From: Flavobacterium sp. 245
GTDB taxonomy: Bacteria; Bacteroidota; Bacteroidia; Flavobacteriales; Flavobacteriaceae
Direction of reading: 5' to 3'
DNA length: 64,000 nt
Assembly: GCF_004362055.1 (NCBI RefSeq)
Contig: NZ_SNXB01000009.1
Location: 1 to 64,000, forward strand
This document shows positions 1 through 8,207 of the stretch, piece by piece. Below the pieces are notes generated by a model. It saw nothing but the letters and a program-made list of their open reading frames with translations, had not been told where the DNA came from and made no database searches. Each line of letters begins with the position of its first letter. Within the stretch, counting starts at the first letter, position 1. The position numbers and the translations under genes are program-made.

Positions 1-95
1 ACTCTTTACTCTTTACTCTTTACTCTTTACTCTTTACTCTTTACTCTTTACTCTTTACTCTTTACTCTTTACTCTTTACTCTTTACTCTTTACTC
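1..95. repeat. Heptamer tandem repeat (ACTCTTT)n
   Basis: Thirteen perfect copies of ACTCTTT fill positions 1-91, followed by a partial copy to 95. The array continues beyond the left edge of the window, so its full length is unknown. It runs into the stop codon (TAA on the minus strand, 90-92) of the anti-sigma-like gene. Perfect copies suggest recent slippage, so copy number may vary between strains. Confidence 0.95.
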
Positions 96-803
96 CTGCT
101 GATTTCTGTTTGCCAAAGCCACTTTAACCGTCTGATAATTTTTATTGACTTTTGTGATTACTTTCTCTCTGAAGGATTGCTCTAATTCGCCGTCGACTTG
201 ATTTAATAAATCATTAGCGTTGACTCTTACTTTTGATTTTGGCTTCGCCGAATTTTCCGCCACAATTGTTTTTTCTGCCGAATCTAGTAATTGATCTACG
301 TTTTCTTTTTTTGGCGTTTCGACAATTGGAGTTTGATTACTTAATGATTGTTTTTCTTGATTGTTTTTGATGATGATTGAAGACTCCGCTATTTGATTTG
401 ATTCCTTTTTACTGATTTTATTTGGTGTGTTATTATGATTTTTTTCTTCTTTATTCACAGCTTCATTTGAAGGATTTTCTGAAACAGCGATTTCAGTTTT
501 AACTTCATCAACCTTATTTAAAATTGGTTTTGCTACAGAATCTTTTTCGCTTTCTTTTTCTACTACTGTATTTTTTGGCGTTTCAATTGTATTTTCTTCT
601 TGATTAAAAAATAAAGTTCCAACCAATAATCCGATAAGACTTGCTGCGATGTACAACCATTTTTTACTTTTCTTTTTAGGTTGTCTTTTTTCTTCAGCAA
701 CACTCAGCATCGCATCTAATCGATCCCAGGCTTTATCGCTTGGTTCAATTTTGCGCTGATTTAGTTTTTCACGGAAATCCTTTTCAAAATTATTCGGTTC
801 CAT
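90..803 (-). CDS. Putative anti-sigma factor-like membrane protein
   Basis: The protein is 237 residues. It has a charged N-terminal cytoplasmic part (about 1-48), one predicted membrane helix (about 49-66, after a KKKSKK stretch) and a long Lys/Glu/Asn-rich, low-complexity tail that would lie in the periplasm. It overlaps the end of the upstream ECF sigma factor gene by 14 bp, so the two are translationally coupled. Gene order and topology fit an anti-sigma factor that holds the sigma factor at the membrane. No zinc-finger anti-sigma motif is visible, so the function is inferred from context. The stop codon lies inside the heptamer array. Confidence 0.6.
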   Translation of the reverse strand: MEPNNFEKDFREKLNQRKIEPSDKAWDRLDAMLSVAEEKRQPKKKSKKWLYIAASLIGLLVGTLFFNQEENTIETPKNTVVEKESEKDSVAKPILNKVDEVKTEIAVSENPSNEAVNKEEKNHNNTPNKISKKESNQIAESSIIIKNNQEKQSLSNQTPIVETPKKENVDQLLDSAEKTIVAENSAKPKSKVRVNANDLLNQVDGELEQSFREKVITKVNKNYQTVKVALANRNQQE

Positions 804-1350
804 TATCTTGTTTTTTTAAAATAGTAATTTGTGTTTGCAGCATTTTTCTAGCGTGCGATAATTGCGATTTCGATGTTCCTTCATTAATCCCTAACATCTT
901 AGCAATTTCATTGTGTTTATAACCTTCAATCGCGTATAAATTGAAAACCATTTTATAACCGTCAGGTAAAGCATCAATTAAAAACTGAATTTGCTCAACA
1001 GTAAACTGACTCTCGATTTCATTGAAACTCTCCTCAACAAAAAATTCATCTTCGGCAAATTTTACCTTTTTCTGAACTCTTAAATAAGAAATACATTCGT
1101 TAACCATGATTCGGCGGATCCAGCCTTCAAAACTTCCTTTGTGTTCAAACTTGCTTAAATTTGTAAACACTTTCATAAAGGCGGTTATCATTACATCTTC
1201 TGCTAATTGAATGTCTTTTATATATTGTCGACACACACTTAACATTTTTGAAGAAAACTTGCCATAAATCTGTTGCTGTGCCTGACGATTATTTTCGACA
1301 GCCAGCTTTATGATTTTGGTTTCTTCTTGATGTAACGGAATAATTTTCAT
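790..1350 (-). CDS. ECF-type RNA polymerase sigma-70 factor
   Basis: The protein is 186 residues, the usual ECF length. Region 2 (about 20-95) contains the run from AEDVMITAFMKVF to the GWIRRIMVN segment used for core binding and -10 recognition. Region 4 (about 125-178) ends in the helix-turn-helix HNEIAKMLGINEGTSKSQLS that reads the -35 element. It directs RNA polymerase to a special promoter set, normally when released from an anti-sigma partner. The overlapping downstream membrane gene is the likely partner. The regulon cannot be read from this window. Confidence 0.9.
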   Translation of the reverse strand: MKIIPLHQEETKIIKLAVENNRQAQQQIYGKFSSKMLSVCRQYIKDIQLAEDVMITAFMKVFTNLSKFEHKGSFEGWIRRIMVNECISYLRVQKKVKFAEDEFFVEESFNEIESQFTVEQIQFLIDALPDGYKMVFNLYAIEGYKHNEIAKMLGINEGTSKSQLSHARKMLQTQITILKKQDNGTE

Positions 1351-1454
1351 TAATAAGCTTTTCGGTTTTTGGCTTTAGAAACAGACTTCTATTAGCATAG
1401 ACGATTGTCGATTTAAAATGGTTGCATGGGAGGGAAAAAACAATTAGAAAATCA

Positions 1455-1521
1455 GAAAATTTGTCAATTAGATAATTGATTCACAACAAAGTACAACCAA
1501 TTATCTAATTGACAAATTTTC
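1455..1521. repeat. Long intergenic inverted repeat
   Basis: Two perfectly complementary 24-nt arms (1455-1478 and 1498-1521) are separated by 19 nt. The flanks repeat the same phrase imperfectly, for example TTAGAAAATCAG at 1444-1455. It lies between the polyprenyl synthase stop and the sigma factor start, which are co-directional. It could act as a terminator or RNA stabiliser, but its phrase-like composition resembles the other hairpins in this window. Confidence 0.85.
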
Positions 1522-1540
1522 TAATTATCTGATTATCTAA

Positions 1541-2518
1541 TTATTTTTTTCTTTCGATTACGTAGTTCACCATCAAAGTCAGCGCCTCTTTATACTCAGA
1601 ATCTTCAAAGTTTTGAAGCAGAGAAAGTGCTTCTTGCTGGAATTGGACCATTTTGTTTTCGGCGTAAGTCAAACCATTATTATCTTTTACAAAGGCAATC
1701 ACTTCTTTTACACGTTTTTTGTCTTTGTTGTGGTTTTTGATGGAGTTTATCAACCACTTTTTTTCTTGCGGCGTACAAGTATTTAAAACGTGAATTAAAG
1801 GCAAAGTCATTTTTTGCTCTTTAATATCAATTCCTGTTGGCTTACCAATAGCTTCTTCGCTGTAATCGAATAAGTCATCTTTAATTTGAAAAGCCATTCC
1901 GATAAGCTCTCCAAAATTACGCATATTCTCAACCTGAACATCATCTTCAATTACTGCTTTTGCACCAAGAGCACAACATGCTGCGATTAATGTTGCCGTT
2001 TTTTTTCGGATAATTTCGTAGTAAACATCTTCGGTAATATCAAGTCTTCGGGCTTTTTCAATTTGAAGCAATTCACCTTCGCTCATTTCACGAACAGCAA
2101 CAGAAATGATTCGGAGTAAATCAAAATCACCGTTATCAATTGAAAGCAATAATCCTTTTGAAAGCAAATAATCTCCAACCAGAACCGCAATTTTGTTTTT
2201 CCAAAGCGCATTGATTGAGAAAAATCCGCGACGGCGATTACTGTCGTCTACAACATCGTCATGAACCAAAGTGGCGGTATGAATCAATTCAATTACAGAA
2301 GCTCCACGATACGTTCTTTCGTTTACAACACCTCCAGAAACCATTTTTGCAGTAAGAAAAACAAACATCGGACGCATTTGCTTTCCTTTTCGATTAACTA
2401 TATAATAAGTAATACGGTTCAGCAGCGCGACCTTCGAAGTCATCGATTCATGAAACTTTTTTTCAAAAAGTTCCATTTCGTTAAAAATGGGCTGTTTTAT
2501 TTGGGAAGTAATATTCAT
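1541..2518 (-). CDS. Polyprenyl (octaprenyl-type) diphosphate synthase
   Basis: The protein is 325 residues, the usual trans-prenyltransferase length. The first aspartate-rich motif is DDVVDD (87-92), followed by SNRRRG. The second is DDLFDY (214-219), followed by GKPTG. Both bind Mg-diphosphate. The enzyme condenses isopentenyl diphosphate with an allylic diphosphate in the cytoplasm. In flavobacteria such enzymes usually supply the menaquinone side chain. Chain length cannot be fixed from sequence here. The gene appears monocistronic. Confidence 0.9.
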   Translation of the reverse strand: MNITSQIKQPIFNEMELFEKKFHESMTSKVALLNRITYYIVNRKGKQMRPMFVFLTAKMVSGGVVNERTYRGASVIELIHTATLVHDDVVDDSNRRRGFFSINALWKNKIAVLVGDYLLSKGLLLSIDNGDFDLLRIISVAVREMSEGELLQIEKARRLDITEDVYYEIIRKKTATLIAACCALGAKAVIEDDVQVENMRNFGELIGMAFQIKDDLFDYSEEAIGKPTGIDIKEQKMTLPLIHVLNTCTPQEKKWLINSIKNHNKDKKRVKEVIAFVKDNNGLTYAENKMVQFQQEALSLLQNFEDSEYKEALTLMVNYVIERKK

Positions 2519-2675
2519 TTCGATTTCAAATATACTATTTTAAATAAAAAAACGTTGTCTATTTTATGTTAGTATATCAACAATTTGCTTACTAATATAA
2601 ATTCACCACCAAAAAACAATCTAGTTAAAGCCTAATTTGAGTTCATTAATTAAAATCACGTAAAACTAATTTATT

Positions 2676-3536
2676 ATGAAAACAAAAATTTTCTTTATTG
2701 GAACATTAGCAGCTTTATCTTTTTTTGTCAGCTGTAACTCTGATGAAAAAACAAATGACGGATCATCTGCAGCAATTACAAAAGATGAGATCATTACAAA
2801 TTCTAAAATTGATGCCTCAATTGATGATGTAACGAATATTGCTGAAGACCAATTTAGCGCGCAACAAAACGTAACCGCAAAACCAAGCGGCGTGGTAAAA
2901 AATTTCCTTCCGAGTTGCGCTACTATTACAACAGTATTAACCAATAACACTTGGACAAGAACTGTCGATTTTGGTGCTGAAGGCTGTACACTTGGAAACG
3001 GAAACACTGTGAAAGGAAAAATGATTATTTCTTTTTCTAATGATTTTGCCTCTTCTACACAGACTATTAGTTATACGTTTGATGGATTTTATCACAATGG
3101 CAAAAAACTTCAAGGAAGCAAAAGCATAGTAAGAACTGTAAAAACAACCGATTTGCTTGCAACAGCACATCCGGTTTTTACCGCTGCAATCGACTTGACT
3201 ATTACTTTTGATGATGGAGGCGTTTATACCAGAAAAGGCAATTTAGTTAAAGAAATGGTTGAAGGTTTTGATACCTGGTTCAATTGGGACGACAATGCTT
3301 ATCTAGTAACTGGAAGCGGTACAACGACTTTCCCAAACGGAGATACTTTTTCTGCTGAAATTACAACCCCATTACAATTTAAAGCATTATGCAAAAAATC
3401 ATATCCTGTAAAAGGAGTCGTATCTGTTACTAAAAATGGAGCTACGGCAGTTATTGATTACGGCAATGGAGACTGCGATAGCCTTGCAACAATTACAAAA
3501 GACGGAGTAACGGAAGAAGTTGATTTGAAAAAATAA
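2676..3536 (+). CDS. Secreted lipoprotein of unknown function
   Basis: The protein is 286 residues. Its signal peptide ends in a lipobox, FVSCNSDE, with the acylated cysteine at residue 20. The rest is rich in Thr, Gly and Asp with alternating hydrophobic residues and repeats such as VDFGAEGC and IDYGNGDC, which suggests a beta-rich extracytoplasmic fold. I do not recognise a named family. It stands alone, in front of a strong bidirectional terminator shared with rlmN. Confidence 0.75.
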   Translation: MKTKIFFIGTLAALSFFVSCNSDEKTNDGSSAAITKDEIITNSKIDASIDDVTNIAEDQFSAQQNVTAKPSGVVKNFLPSCATITTVLTNNTWTRTVDFGAEGCTLGNGNTVKGKMIISFSNDFASSTQTISYTFDGFYHNGKKLQGSKSIVRTVKTTDLLATAHPVFTAAIDLTITFDDGGVYTRKGNLVKEMVEGFDTWFNWDDNAYLVTGSGTTTFPNGDTFSAEITTPLQFKALCKKSYPVKGVVSVTKNGATAVIDYGNGDCDSLATITKDGVTEEVDLKK

Positions 3537-3548
3537 TCCTTTTTGCCT

Positions 3549-3599
3549 AAAAAAAAGCATTAAGATCGAGGATATTCCTCATTCTTAATGCTTTTTTTG
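3549..3599. terminator. Bidirectional rho-independent terminator
   Basis: AAAAAAGCATTAAG pairs with CTTAATGCTTTTTTT around a short loop, with A and T tracts on either side. It lies between the convergent lipoprotein gene (+) and rlmN (-) and can serve both. Confidence 0.85.
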
Positions 3600-3621
3600 T
3601 TTATTTAAAATCCCGTACTAT

Positions 3622-4671
3622 TTATACTTCAGCTTCTTTATTTGCCAATTGTCCGCAGGCAGCATCAATATCTTTTCCGCGGCTGCGTCTTACTTTTACA
3701 ACAACTCCAATATTCTCTAAAGCTTTTATGTAAGCCATAATAGATTCTTCAGAAGCTTGCTGAAATTCGCCATCGTCGATTGGGTTATATTCGATTAAAT
3801 TGACTTTGCAAGGAACATATTTACAGAATTTCACCAATGCATCAACAGAAGCTTTATCATCGTTGATTCCTTTCCAAACTACATATTCATATGAGATTTT
3901 ACTTTTTGTTTTTCTGTACCAATATTCTAAGGCTTCTCGTAAATCTTTTAAAGGAAAGTTTTTACTGAAAGGCATAATTTTCGCGCGGATTTCATCAATA
4001 GCTGAATGCAACGAAACCGCCAATTTGAATTTTACATCGTCATCGGCCATTTTTTTTATCATTTTTGGAATTCCCGAAGTCGAAACCATAATGCGTTTTG
4101 GTGACATTCCTAAACCTTCTGGCGAAGTAACCATATCGATTGCTTTAATGACATTATTGTAATTCATTAAAGGCTCTCCCATTCCCATAAAAACAATATT
4201 CGAAAGCGGATGATTATGATACAAACGGCTTTCTTTATCAATTGCCAAAATCTGATCGTAAATTTCTCCAGGTTCCAGATTTCGCATACGCTTTAATCTT
4301 GCGGTAGCACAAAAATTACAATCTAAACTACAGCCAACCTGACTTGAAACACAAGCAGTTGTTCTGGTTTCGGTGGGAATCAAAACTGATTCTACTACTA
4401 AACCATCGTGAAGCCGAACGGCATTTTTTACAGTTCCGTCACTACTGCGTTGCATGGTATCAACCTTTATATGATTGATAACAAAATTATCTTCCAGCAT
4501 AGCACGTGTTGTTTTTGCAACATTCGTCATATCCTCAAAACTATGCGCTCCTTTGCTCCACAACCATTCATACACTTGATTTCCACGAAAAGCTTTGTCA
4601 TTATTTGCGACAAAAAAATCTCGTAACTGATCTTTTGATAAGGCTCTTATATCTTTTTTCTCGATTTGCAT
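3622..4671 (-). CDS. rlmN: Dual-specificity RNA methyltransferase RlmN
   Basis: The protein is 349 residues. It is a radical SAM enzyme that methylates C2 of A2503 in 23S rRNA and A37 in some tRNAs. The CxxxCxxC cluster motif is C114-SLD-C118-NF-C121. The family motif GMGEPLMNY follows, and the C-terminal catalytic cysteine sits in AACGQL (C339). The substrate-binding run PFSKNFPL and the VWKGINDD segment are also present. All key cysteines are in place and the length is normal. Confidence 0.97.
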   Translation of the reverse strand: MQIEKKDIRALSKDQLRDFFVANNDKAFRGNQVYEWLWSKGAHSFEDMTNVAKTTRAMLEDNFVINHIKVDTMQRSSDGTVKNAVRLHDGLVVESVLIPTETRTTACVSSQVGCSLDCNFCATARLKRMRNLEPGEIYDQILAIDKESRLYHNHPLSNIVFMGMGEPLMNYNNVIKAIDMVTSPEGLGMSPKRIMVSTSGIPKMIKKMADDDVKFKLAVSLHSAIDEIRAKIMPFSKNFPLKDLREALEYWYRKTKSKISYEYVVWKGINDDKASVDALVKFCKYVPCKVNLIEYNPIDDGEFQQASEESIMAYIKALENIGVVVKVRRSRGKDIDAACGQLANKEAEV

Positions 4672-4984
4672 GCTGCAAATTTAAGTATTTGTTCATTTCT
4701 AATGGTATAAACTACAACACAATCTTAAAAATTGATGAAAGTGCTATTCTAAAAACCATTAAATCCAAAAACTTTAACACACAACTATATAATTAAAACC
4801 TATGTAAAACTTAATGAAATCGATGTAGTTTATAAATATCATTTTAATAAAATTTTAACAATGATTTTTATCAGTAAAATCTTAATGTTTGAGGAATAAA
4901 TTTGGTTCAAGTTAACAAGGATGCTATTAGTACTAAGGCAAAATTGGCTCACGAGCCATAAACATTTCAATAAAATATTATCAA
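4672..4984. other. Divergent intergenic region, rlmN / YceI operon
   Basis: This 313-bp AT-rich gap separates divergent genes. TAAATTTG at 4897-4904 matches the Bacteroidota -7 box and is the best promoter candidate for the YceI operon, although no TTG lies at the expected distance upstream. GGCTCACGAGCC at about 4947-4958 is a small interrupted palindrome of unknown meaning. I see no RNA gene or credible coding sequence. Confidence 0.5.
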
Positions 4985-5554
4985 ATGAAATTAAGAAAAA
5001 TAAAATTACTCGCAATTGTAATTTCCTTTTTTGGAATTACCTCATTCGCATGTGCACAAAAAAGCTACACTTTAGATAACAAATCTACATTTTCAGTTTT
5101 AGGCACTTCAACATTGCATGATTGGGAAATGAAATCGAGTTCAGGAACTGGAGCAGCCAATTTTACAATCACCAATTCTAGACTAACTGAAATCGAATCC
5201 TTATCTGTGGTTCTATCAGCAGAAAGCATTAAAAGTGAGAAAAAAAGCATGGATAAAGTCGCTTACGAAACTTTGAAAACAGATAAACAAAAGAACATAA
5301 AATATGTTTTAAAATCTGCCGAAAAAGTAAACGAAACCACTTGGGAACTCACAGGAACCTACACCATTGCAGGAGTTAGTAAAATTTTGAAAACTACCGT
5401 AAAAACAACTATTACCAAAGATGGATTGAACATACAGGGATCAAACAAAATCACCTTTACAGATTTTGGAATGAAATCTCCAACCGCTTTGCTTGGCACT
5501 ATCAAAACAGGCCAGGATTTGACCTTAAAATTTAATTTAAACTTTAATTTATAA
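4985..5554 (+). CDS. YceI-family periplasmic protein
   Basis: The protein is 189 residues with a Sec signal peptide (MKLRKIKLLAIVISFFGITSFACAQ). The mature part shows the YceI lipocalin-like pattern: SYTLDNKSTFSVLGTSTLHDWEM, the central VDKVAYETLKTDKQKNIKYVLKSAEKV-like strand block, and a C-terminal GQDLTLKFNLNF. YceI barrels bind long isoprenoid or fatty chains in the periplasm. It is the first gene of a tight three-gene operon, 5 bp before the outer-membrane protein gene. The ligand is unknown. Confidence 0.85.
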   Translation: MKLRKIKLLAIVISFFGITSFACAQKSYTLDNKSTFSVLGTSTLHDWEMKSSSGTGAANFTITNSRLTEIESLSVVLSAESIKSEKKSMDKVAYETLKTDKQKNIKYVLKSAEKVNETTWELTGTYTIAGVSKILKTTVKTTITKDGLNIQGSNKITFTDFGMKSPTALLGTIKTGQDLTLKFNLNFNL

Positions 5555-5559
5555 TAACC

Positions 5560-6951
5560 ATGAAAAAAATCTATATCCTATTTATAACGCTGGCAAGTAC
5601 ATTTGTCGCAAATGCACAAGTTAGTTTTGGACACATTCAGAACCAAATTCCAAGGAGCCAAAAAGGTATAAATCAATTTGATGTAAAAAAAGATACCGTT
5701 GCTTATAAAGGACTTAGTGTTGATATGGGAGCTGCATTCGCGCTTCAATTTCAAGCTTTAAATTCTTATAATGACCAAAAAGATTTAGCGACAGCTCCAG
5801 GTTACAGACTAAACAATCTGGAAAATAATTTCAATTTACCCAATGCCAATTTTACTATTGGAGCACAATTATATGATGGTGTACGCGTAAATTTAGATGT
5901 ATATCTTGCTTCAAGACATCACAATGAAACTTGGGTAAAAGGCGGTTATTTGCAAATTGACAAACTAGACTTCATAAAGAAAGATTTCTTAGCTGACTTC
6001 ATGAAATATGCGACGATCAAAATTGGTCAAATGGAGAACAATTATGGTGACGCGCACTTTAGAAGATCGGACAATGGGAATGCTTTTATGAACCCTTTTG
6101 TTGGAAATAATATAATGGATGCCTTCATTACTGAAATGGGAGCTGAACTTTACTACAACAGATCTGGATTTGTGAGCATGATTGGCGTTACCAACTCTAA
6201 ACTAAATCAAGATGTTAAAGAAATTGTTCCTGCAGCACCTACCGCTACAAAACCGGACAATAACACCACTATAAGCCCATCAATCCTTGCAAAATTAGGA
6301 TGGGATAAGCAAATCAACGAAGATTTAAGAATCAGACTTACGGGATCGTATTATCACACAGCAAATTCTAGTGGAAATTTATATGCTTCAGACAGAGCAG
6401 GAAGTCGCTTTTATGGCGTAATGAGCCATTCTGATTATAATGTAATCAACCCTGCGACTGGAGCAACAGTAACTGCTGTTGCCAATAATTTTGATCCAAC
6501 TGCCAATAAAGATACAGGAAGATTTAATCCAGGATATGGAAACTGGGCTACATCATATATGATTAATCCATTTATTAAATATAAAGGTCTTGAATTTTTT
6601 GGAACTTTAGAATTCACTTCAGGCGGTGACTATAAAGGAACTGATGATACTCGTAAAGTAAATCAATATGTTGGAGATTTAATATACCGTTTTGGTGAAG
6701 GTGAAAGATTTTATGTAGGTGGAAAATATAATTTAGTTGACGAAAAACTTGCAAATGCAAACACTCAGGCAATTCAGATTAATAGATTTGAAGCTGCAGC
6801 AGGCTGGTTTATGACTAAAAATGTTTTAGCAAAATTAGAGTATGTTGATCAAAACTATAAAAACTACTCAAAGTTTAATGGCGCAATTCCAAGTGATTTT
6901 TATGGAGGAAGTTTTAAAGGATTAATGTTTGAAGCTGTAATTTCATTCTGA
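5560..6951 (+). CDS. Outer-membrane beta-barrel (porin-like) protein
   Basis: The protein is 463 residues. It has a signal peptide (MKKIYILFITLASTFVANAQ), many amphipathic alternating strands, and a terminal FEAVISF ending in phenylalanine, as is usual for barrels recognised by BamA. The central region KIGQMENNYGDAHFRRSDNG resembles phosphate-selective porin-like proteins, but I cannot assign a family with confidence. It lies between two YceI genes with gaps of 5 and 4 bp, so the three products probably act on one transported or bound compound. Confidence 0.75.
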   Translation: MKKIYILFITLASTFVANAQVSFGHIQNQIPRSQKGINQFDVKKDTVAYKGLSVDMGAAFALQFQALNSYNDQKDLATAPGYRLNNLENNFNLPNANFTIGAQLYDGVRVNLDVYLASRHHNETWVKGGYLQIDKLDFIKKDFLADFMKYATIKIGQMENNYGDAHFRRSDNGNAFMNPFVGNNIMDAFITEMGAELYYNRSGFVSMIGVTNSKLNQDVKEIVPAAPTATKPDNNTTISPSILAKLGWDKQINEDLRIRLTGSYYHTANSSGNLYASDRAGSRFYGVMSHSDYNVINPATGATVTAVANNFDPTANKDTGRFNPGYGNWATSYMINPFIKYKGLEFFGTLEFTSGGDYKGTDDTRKVNQYVGDLIYRFGEGERFYVGGKYNLVDEKLANANTQAIQINRFEAAAGWFMTKNVLAKLEYVDQNYKNYSKFNGAIPSDFYGGSFKGLMFEAVISF

Positions 6952-6955
6952 TACG

Positions 6956-7504
6956 ATGTTTAGAAGGTTTCAAATTTTAATTCCGGGTTTAGTAATTTTC
7001 TTTTTTTTAGGAAGTGCTAAACCCACTTTTTTAGCAGATGATTCTGTTATAGTTATCAATAAAATCAAAATTGAAATCACAGGAACTTCTACTATTGGCG
7101 CGTATAATTGCTCTAATTTGTTTAATGCAAAAGACACCGTTTACTTAAATTCAATCAAAAAAAACATTTTAAATACTGAAATCAAGATGTCAAATTTTGA
7201 TTGTGGAAATAAAATAATGACAAAGGACTTACAGGGAACTGTAAAAATAAAACAGTTTCCAAACAGTACCGTTTGCATAAGGGATATTAGACAAGTTGGG
7301 AAAAATTACAAATGCAATCTCAATTTTCTGATTACAAACAAAACGCTCAAATACAAAGATTTTACACTTTATACTGATGACAATAAAATTCAGGGAACAA
7401 TTAACTTAAAATTTTCTGATATAGAATTAGTTCCGCCAACAAAAATGGCCGGTTTAATTAAAGTGAAAGATGAACTTGTTATTAATTTCAGCTTATACAA
7501 ATAA
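6956..7504 (+). CDS. Second YceI-like secreted protein
   Basis: The protein is 182 residues with an N-terminal signal-like hydrophobic stretch (about 8-24). It shows a divergent YceI pattern: KIEITGTSTIGAYNCSN near the start and a final block GLIKVKDELVINFSLYK. It differs from the first YceI gene in length, cysteine content (Cys in YNCSN and FDCGN) and sequence, so it is not a recent duplicate. It ends the operon before a terminator. Confidence 0.7.
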   Translation: MFRRFQILIPGLVIFFFLGSAKPTFLADDSVIVINKIKIEITGTSTIGAYNCSNLFNAKDTVYLNSIKKNILNTEIKMSNFDCGNKIMTKDLQGTVKIKQFPNSTVCIRDIRQVGKNYKCNLNFLITNKTLKYKDFTLYTDDNKIQGTINLKFSDIELVPPTKMAGLIKVKDELVINFSLYK

Positions 7505-7558
7505 GTAACCGCCAAACCTGATTGGGTTTGTATTAAATATTTCATGTTTCTTTTTTTT

Positions 7559-7596
7559 TTCAAAAAGGTGTCTTTTTTTAGGATGCCTTTTTGTTT
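7559..7596 (+). terminator. Rho-independent terminator of the YceI operon
   Basis: AAAAAGGTGTC pairs with GGATGCCTTTTT, partly through G-U pairs, around a T-rich loop and followed by a T run. Confidence 0.65.
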
Positions 7597-7636
7597 TAAA
7601 AAAAACTCTTAATTATTCTTTCTAAACTATAAAATC

Positions 7637-7652
7637 TGGCACGAGAATTGTC
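7637..7652 (+). promoter_or_regulatory. Candidate sigma-54-like promoter
   Basis: TGGCACGAGAATTGTC matches the RpoN consensus TGGCACG-N4-TTGCW perfectly in the -24 half and keeps TTG, but has TC instead of CW in the -12 half. It lies 111 bp upstream of the small lipoprotein gene. The -12 mismatch makes it a candidate only. Confidence 0.35.
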
Positions 7653-7763
7653 TTGCTCTTAAAAGGAAAATAATCTTACAAAGCGCGCAGTCATTTTAAA
7701 TGTGTATCTTTATTTTTCAGCTTTATAACCTTTAAATTTTATAACCTAAAAAAATTGATTATT

Positions 7764-8096
7764 ATGAAAAAACAAATTTTAAGCTTAGCTGTTGTCGCTT
7801 TATTAGCATTCGCTGTACAATCTTGCGAAAAGAAAGAACCAAAACCTGCAGATGAGGAATTAACTCTTGGAAACAAAGTAGATTCTTTAACAACAGATAT
7901 TGAAGAGGCCAAAGACACCGCAGTAAGCAAAACAGAAAAAGCTGCCCAAGATGTAAAAGACGCGACTCAAAAAGCTGCTGAAGATGTAAAAGATGCCACC
8001 AAAAAAGGTGCTGAAAAAGTAGAAAATGCAGCAAAAGCAGCAAAAGACGGAACCGTAAAAACAGCAAAAGAAGTAAATGAAGCTTTGAAAAAATAG
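7764..8096 (+). CDS. Small helical-repeat lipoprotein
   Basis: The protein is 110 residues from the ATG at 7764. An upstream in-frame TTG at 7755 is less likely. The lipobox FAVQSCEKK places the acylated cysteine at residue 21. The mature part is almost wholly charged amphipathic helix built of a degenerate 11-residue repeat (KAAQDVKDATQ, KAAEDVKDATK, KGAEKVENAAK). This resembles YtxH-, LEA- or apolipoprotein-like helices that coat membranes or proteins under stress. Function is not known. A candidate sigma-54 site lies upstream and a clear terminator downstream. Confidence 0.75.
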   Translation: MKKQILSLAVVALLAFAVQSCEKKEPKPADEELTLGNKVDSLTTDIEEAKDTAVSKTEKAAQDVKDATQKAAEDVKDATKKGAEKVENAAKAAKDGTVKTAKEVNEALKK

Positions 8097-8117
8097 TTTT
8101 ATTTAAAATTGAACAAG

Positions 8118-8147
8118 AAACCATTCGCCTACACGAATGGTTTTTTT
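8118..8147 (+). terminator. Rho-independent terminator
   Basis: AAACCATTCG pairs with CGAATGGTTT across the loop CCTACA, followed by seven T residues. Confidence 0.85.
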
Positions 8148-8175
8148 ATACAAAAAAGTGAGCGGATATTTTTTG

Positions 8176-8183
8176 TATTTTTG
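8176..8183 (+). promoter_or_regulatory. Candidate -7 box of the O-methyltransferase gene
   Basis: TATTTTTG fits TAnnTTTG, 24 bp before the ATG at 8208. No clear -33 TTG is present at normal spacing. Confidence 0.4.
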
Positions 8184-8207
8184 CTTTAAATTAGAAGATA
8201 CTACAAC

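Noticed and set aside
1..95. Possible CRISPR array
   Set aside because: The units are 7 bp with no spacers; it is a simple tandem repeat.
4506..4796. Open frame on the plus strand across the rlmN start
   Set aside because: It lies mostly antisense to a complete rlmN gene and has no signal of its own.
4947..4958. GGCTCACGAGCC as an operator for the YceI operon
   Set aside because: The arms are only 5 bp and no second copy was found, so it may be chance.
7762..8124. Open frame of 120 codons on the minus strand opposite the small lipoprotein gene
   Set aside because: It is a Leu-rich mirror of the amphipathic repeat coded on the plus strand, with no promoter or homology signs.
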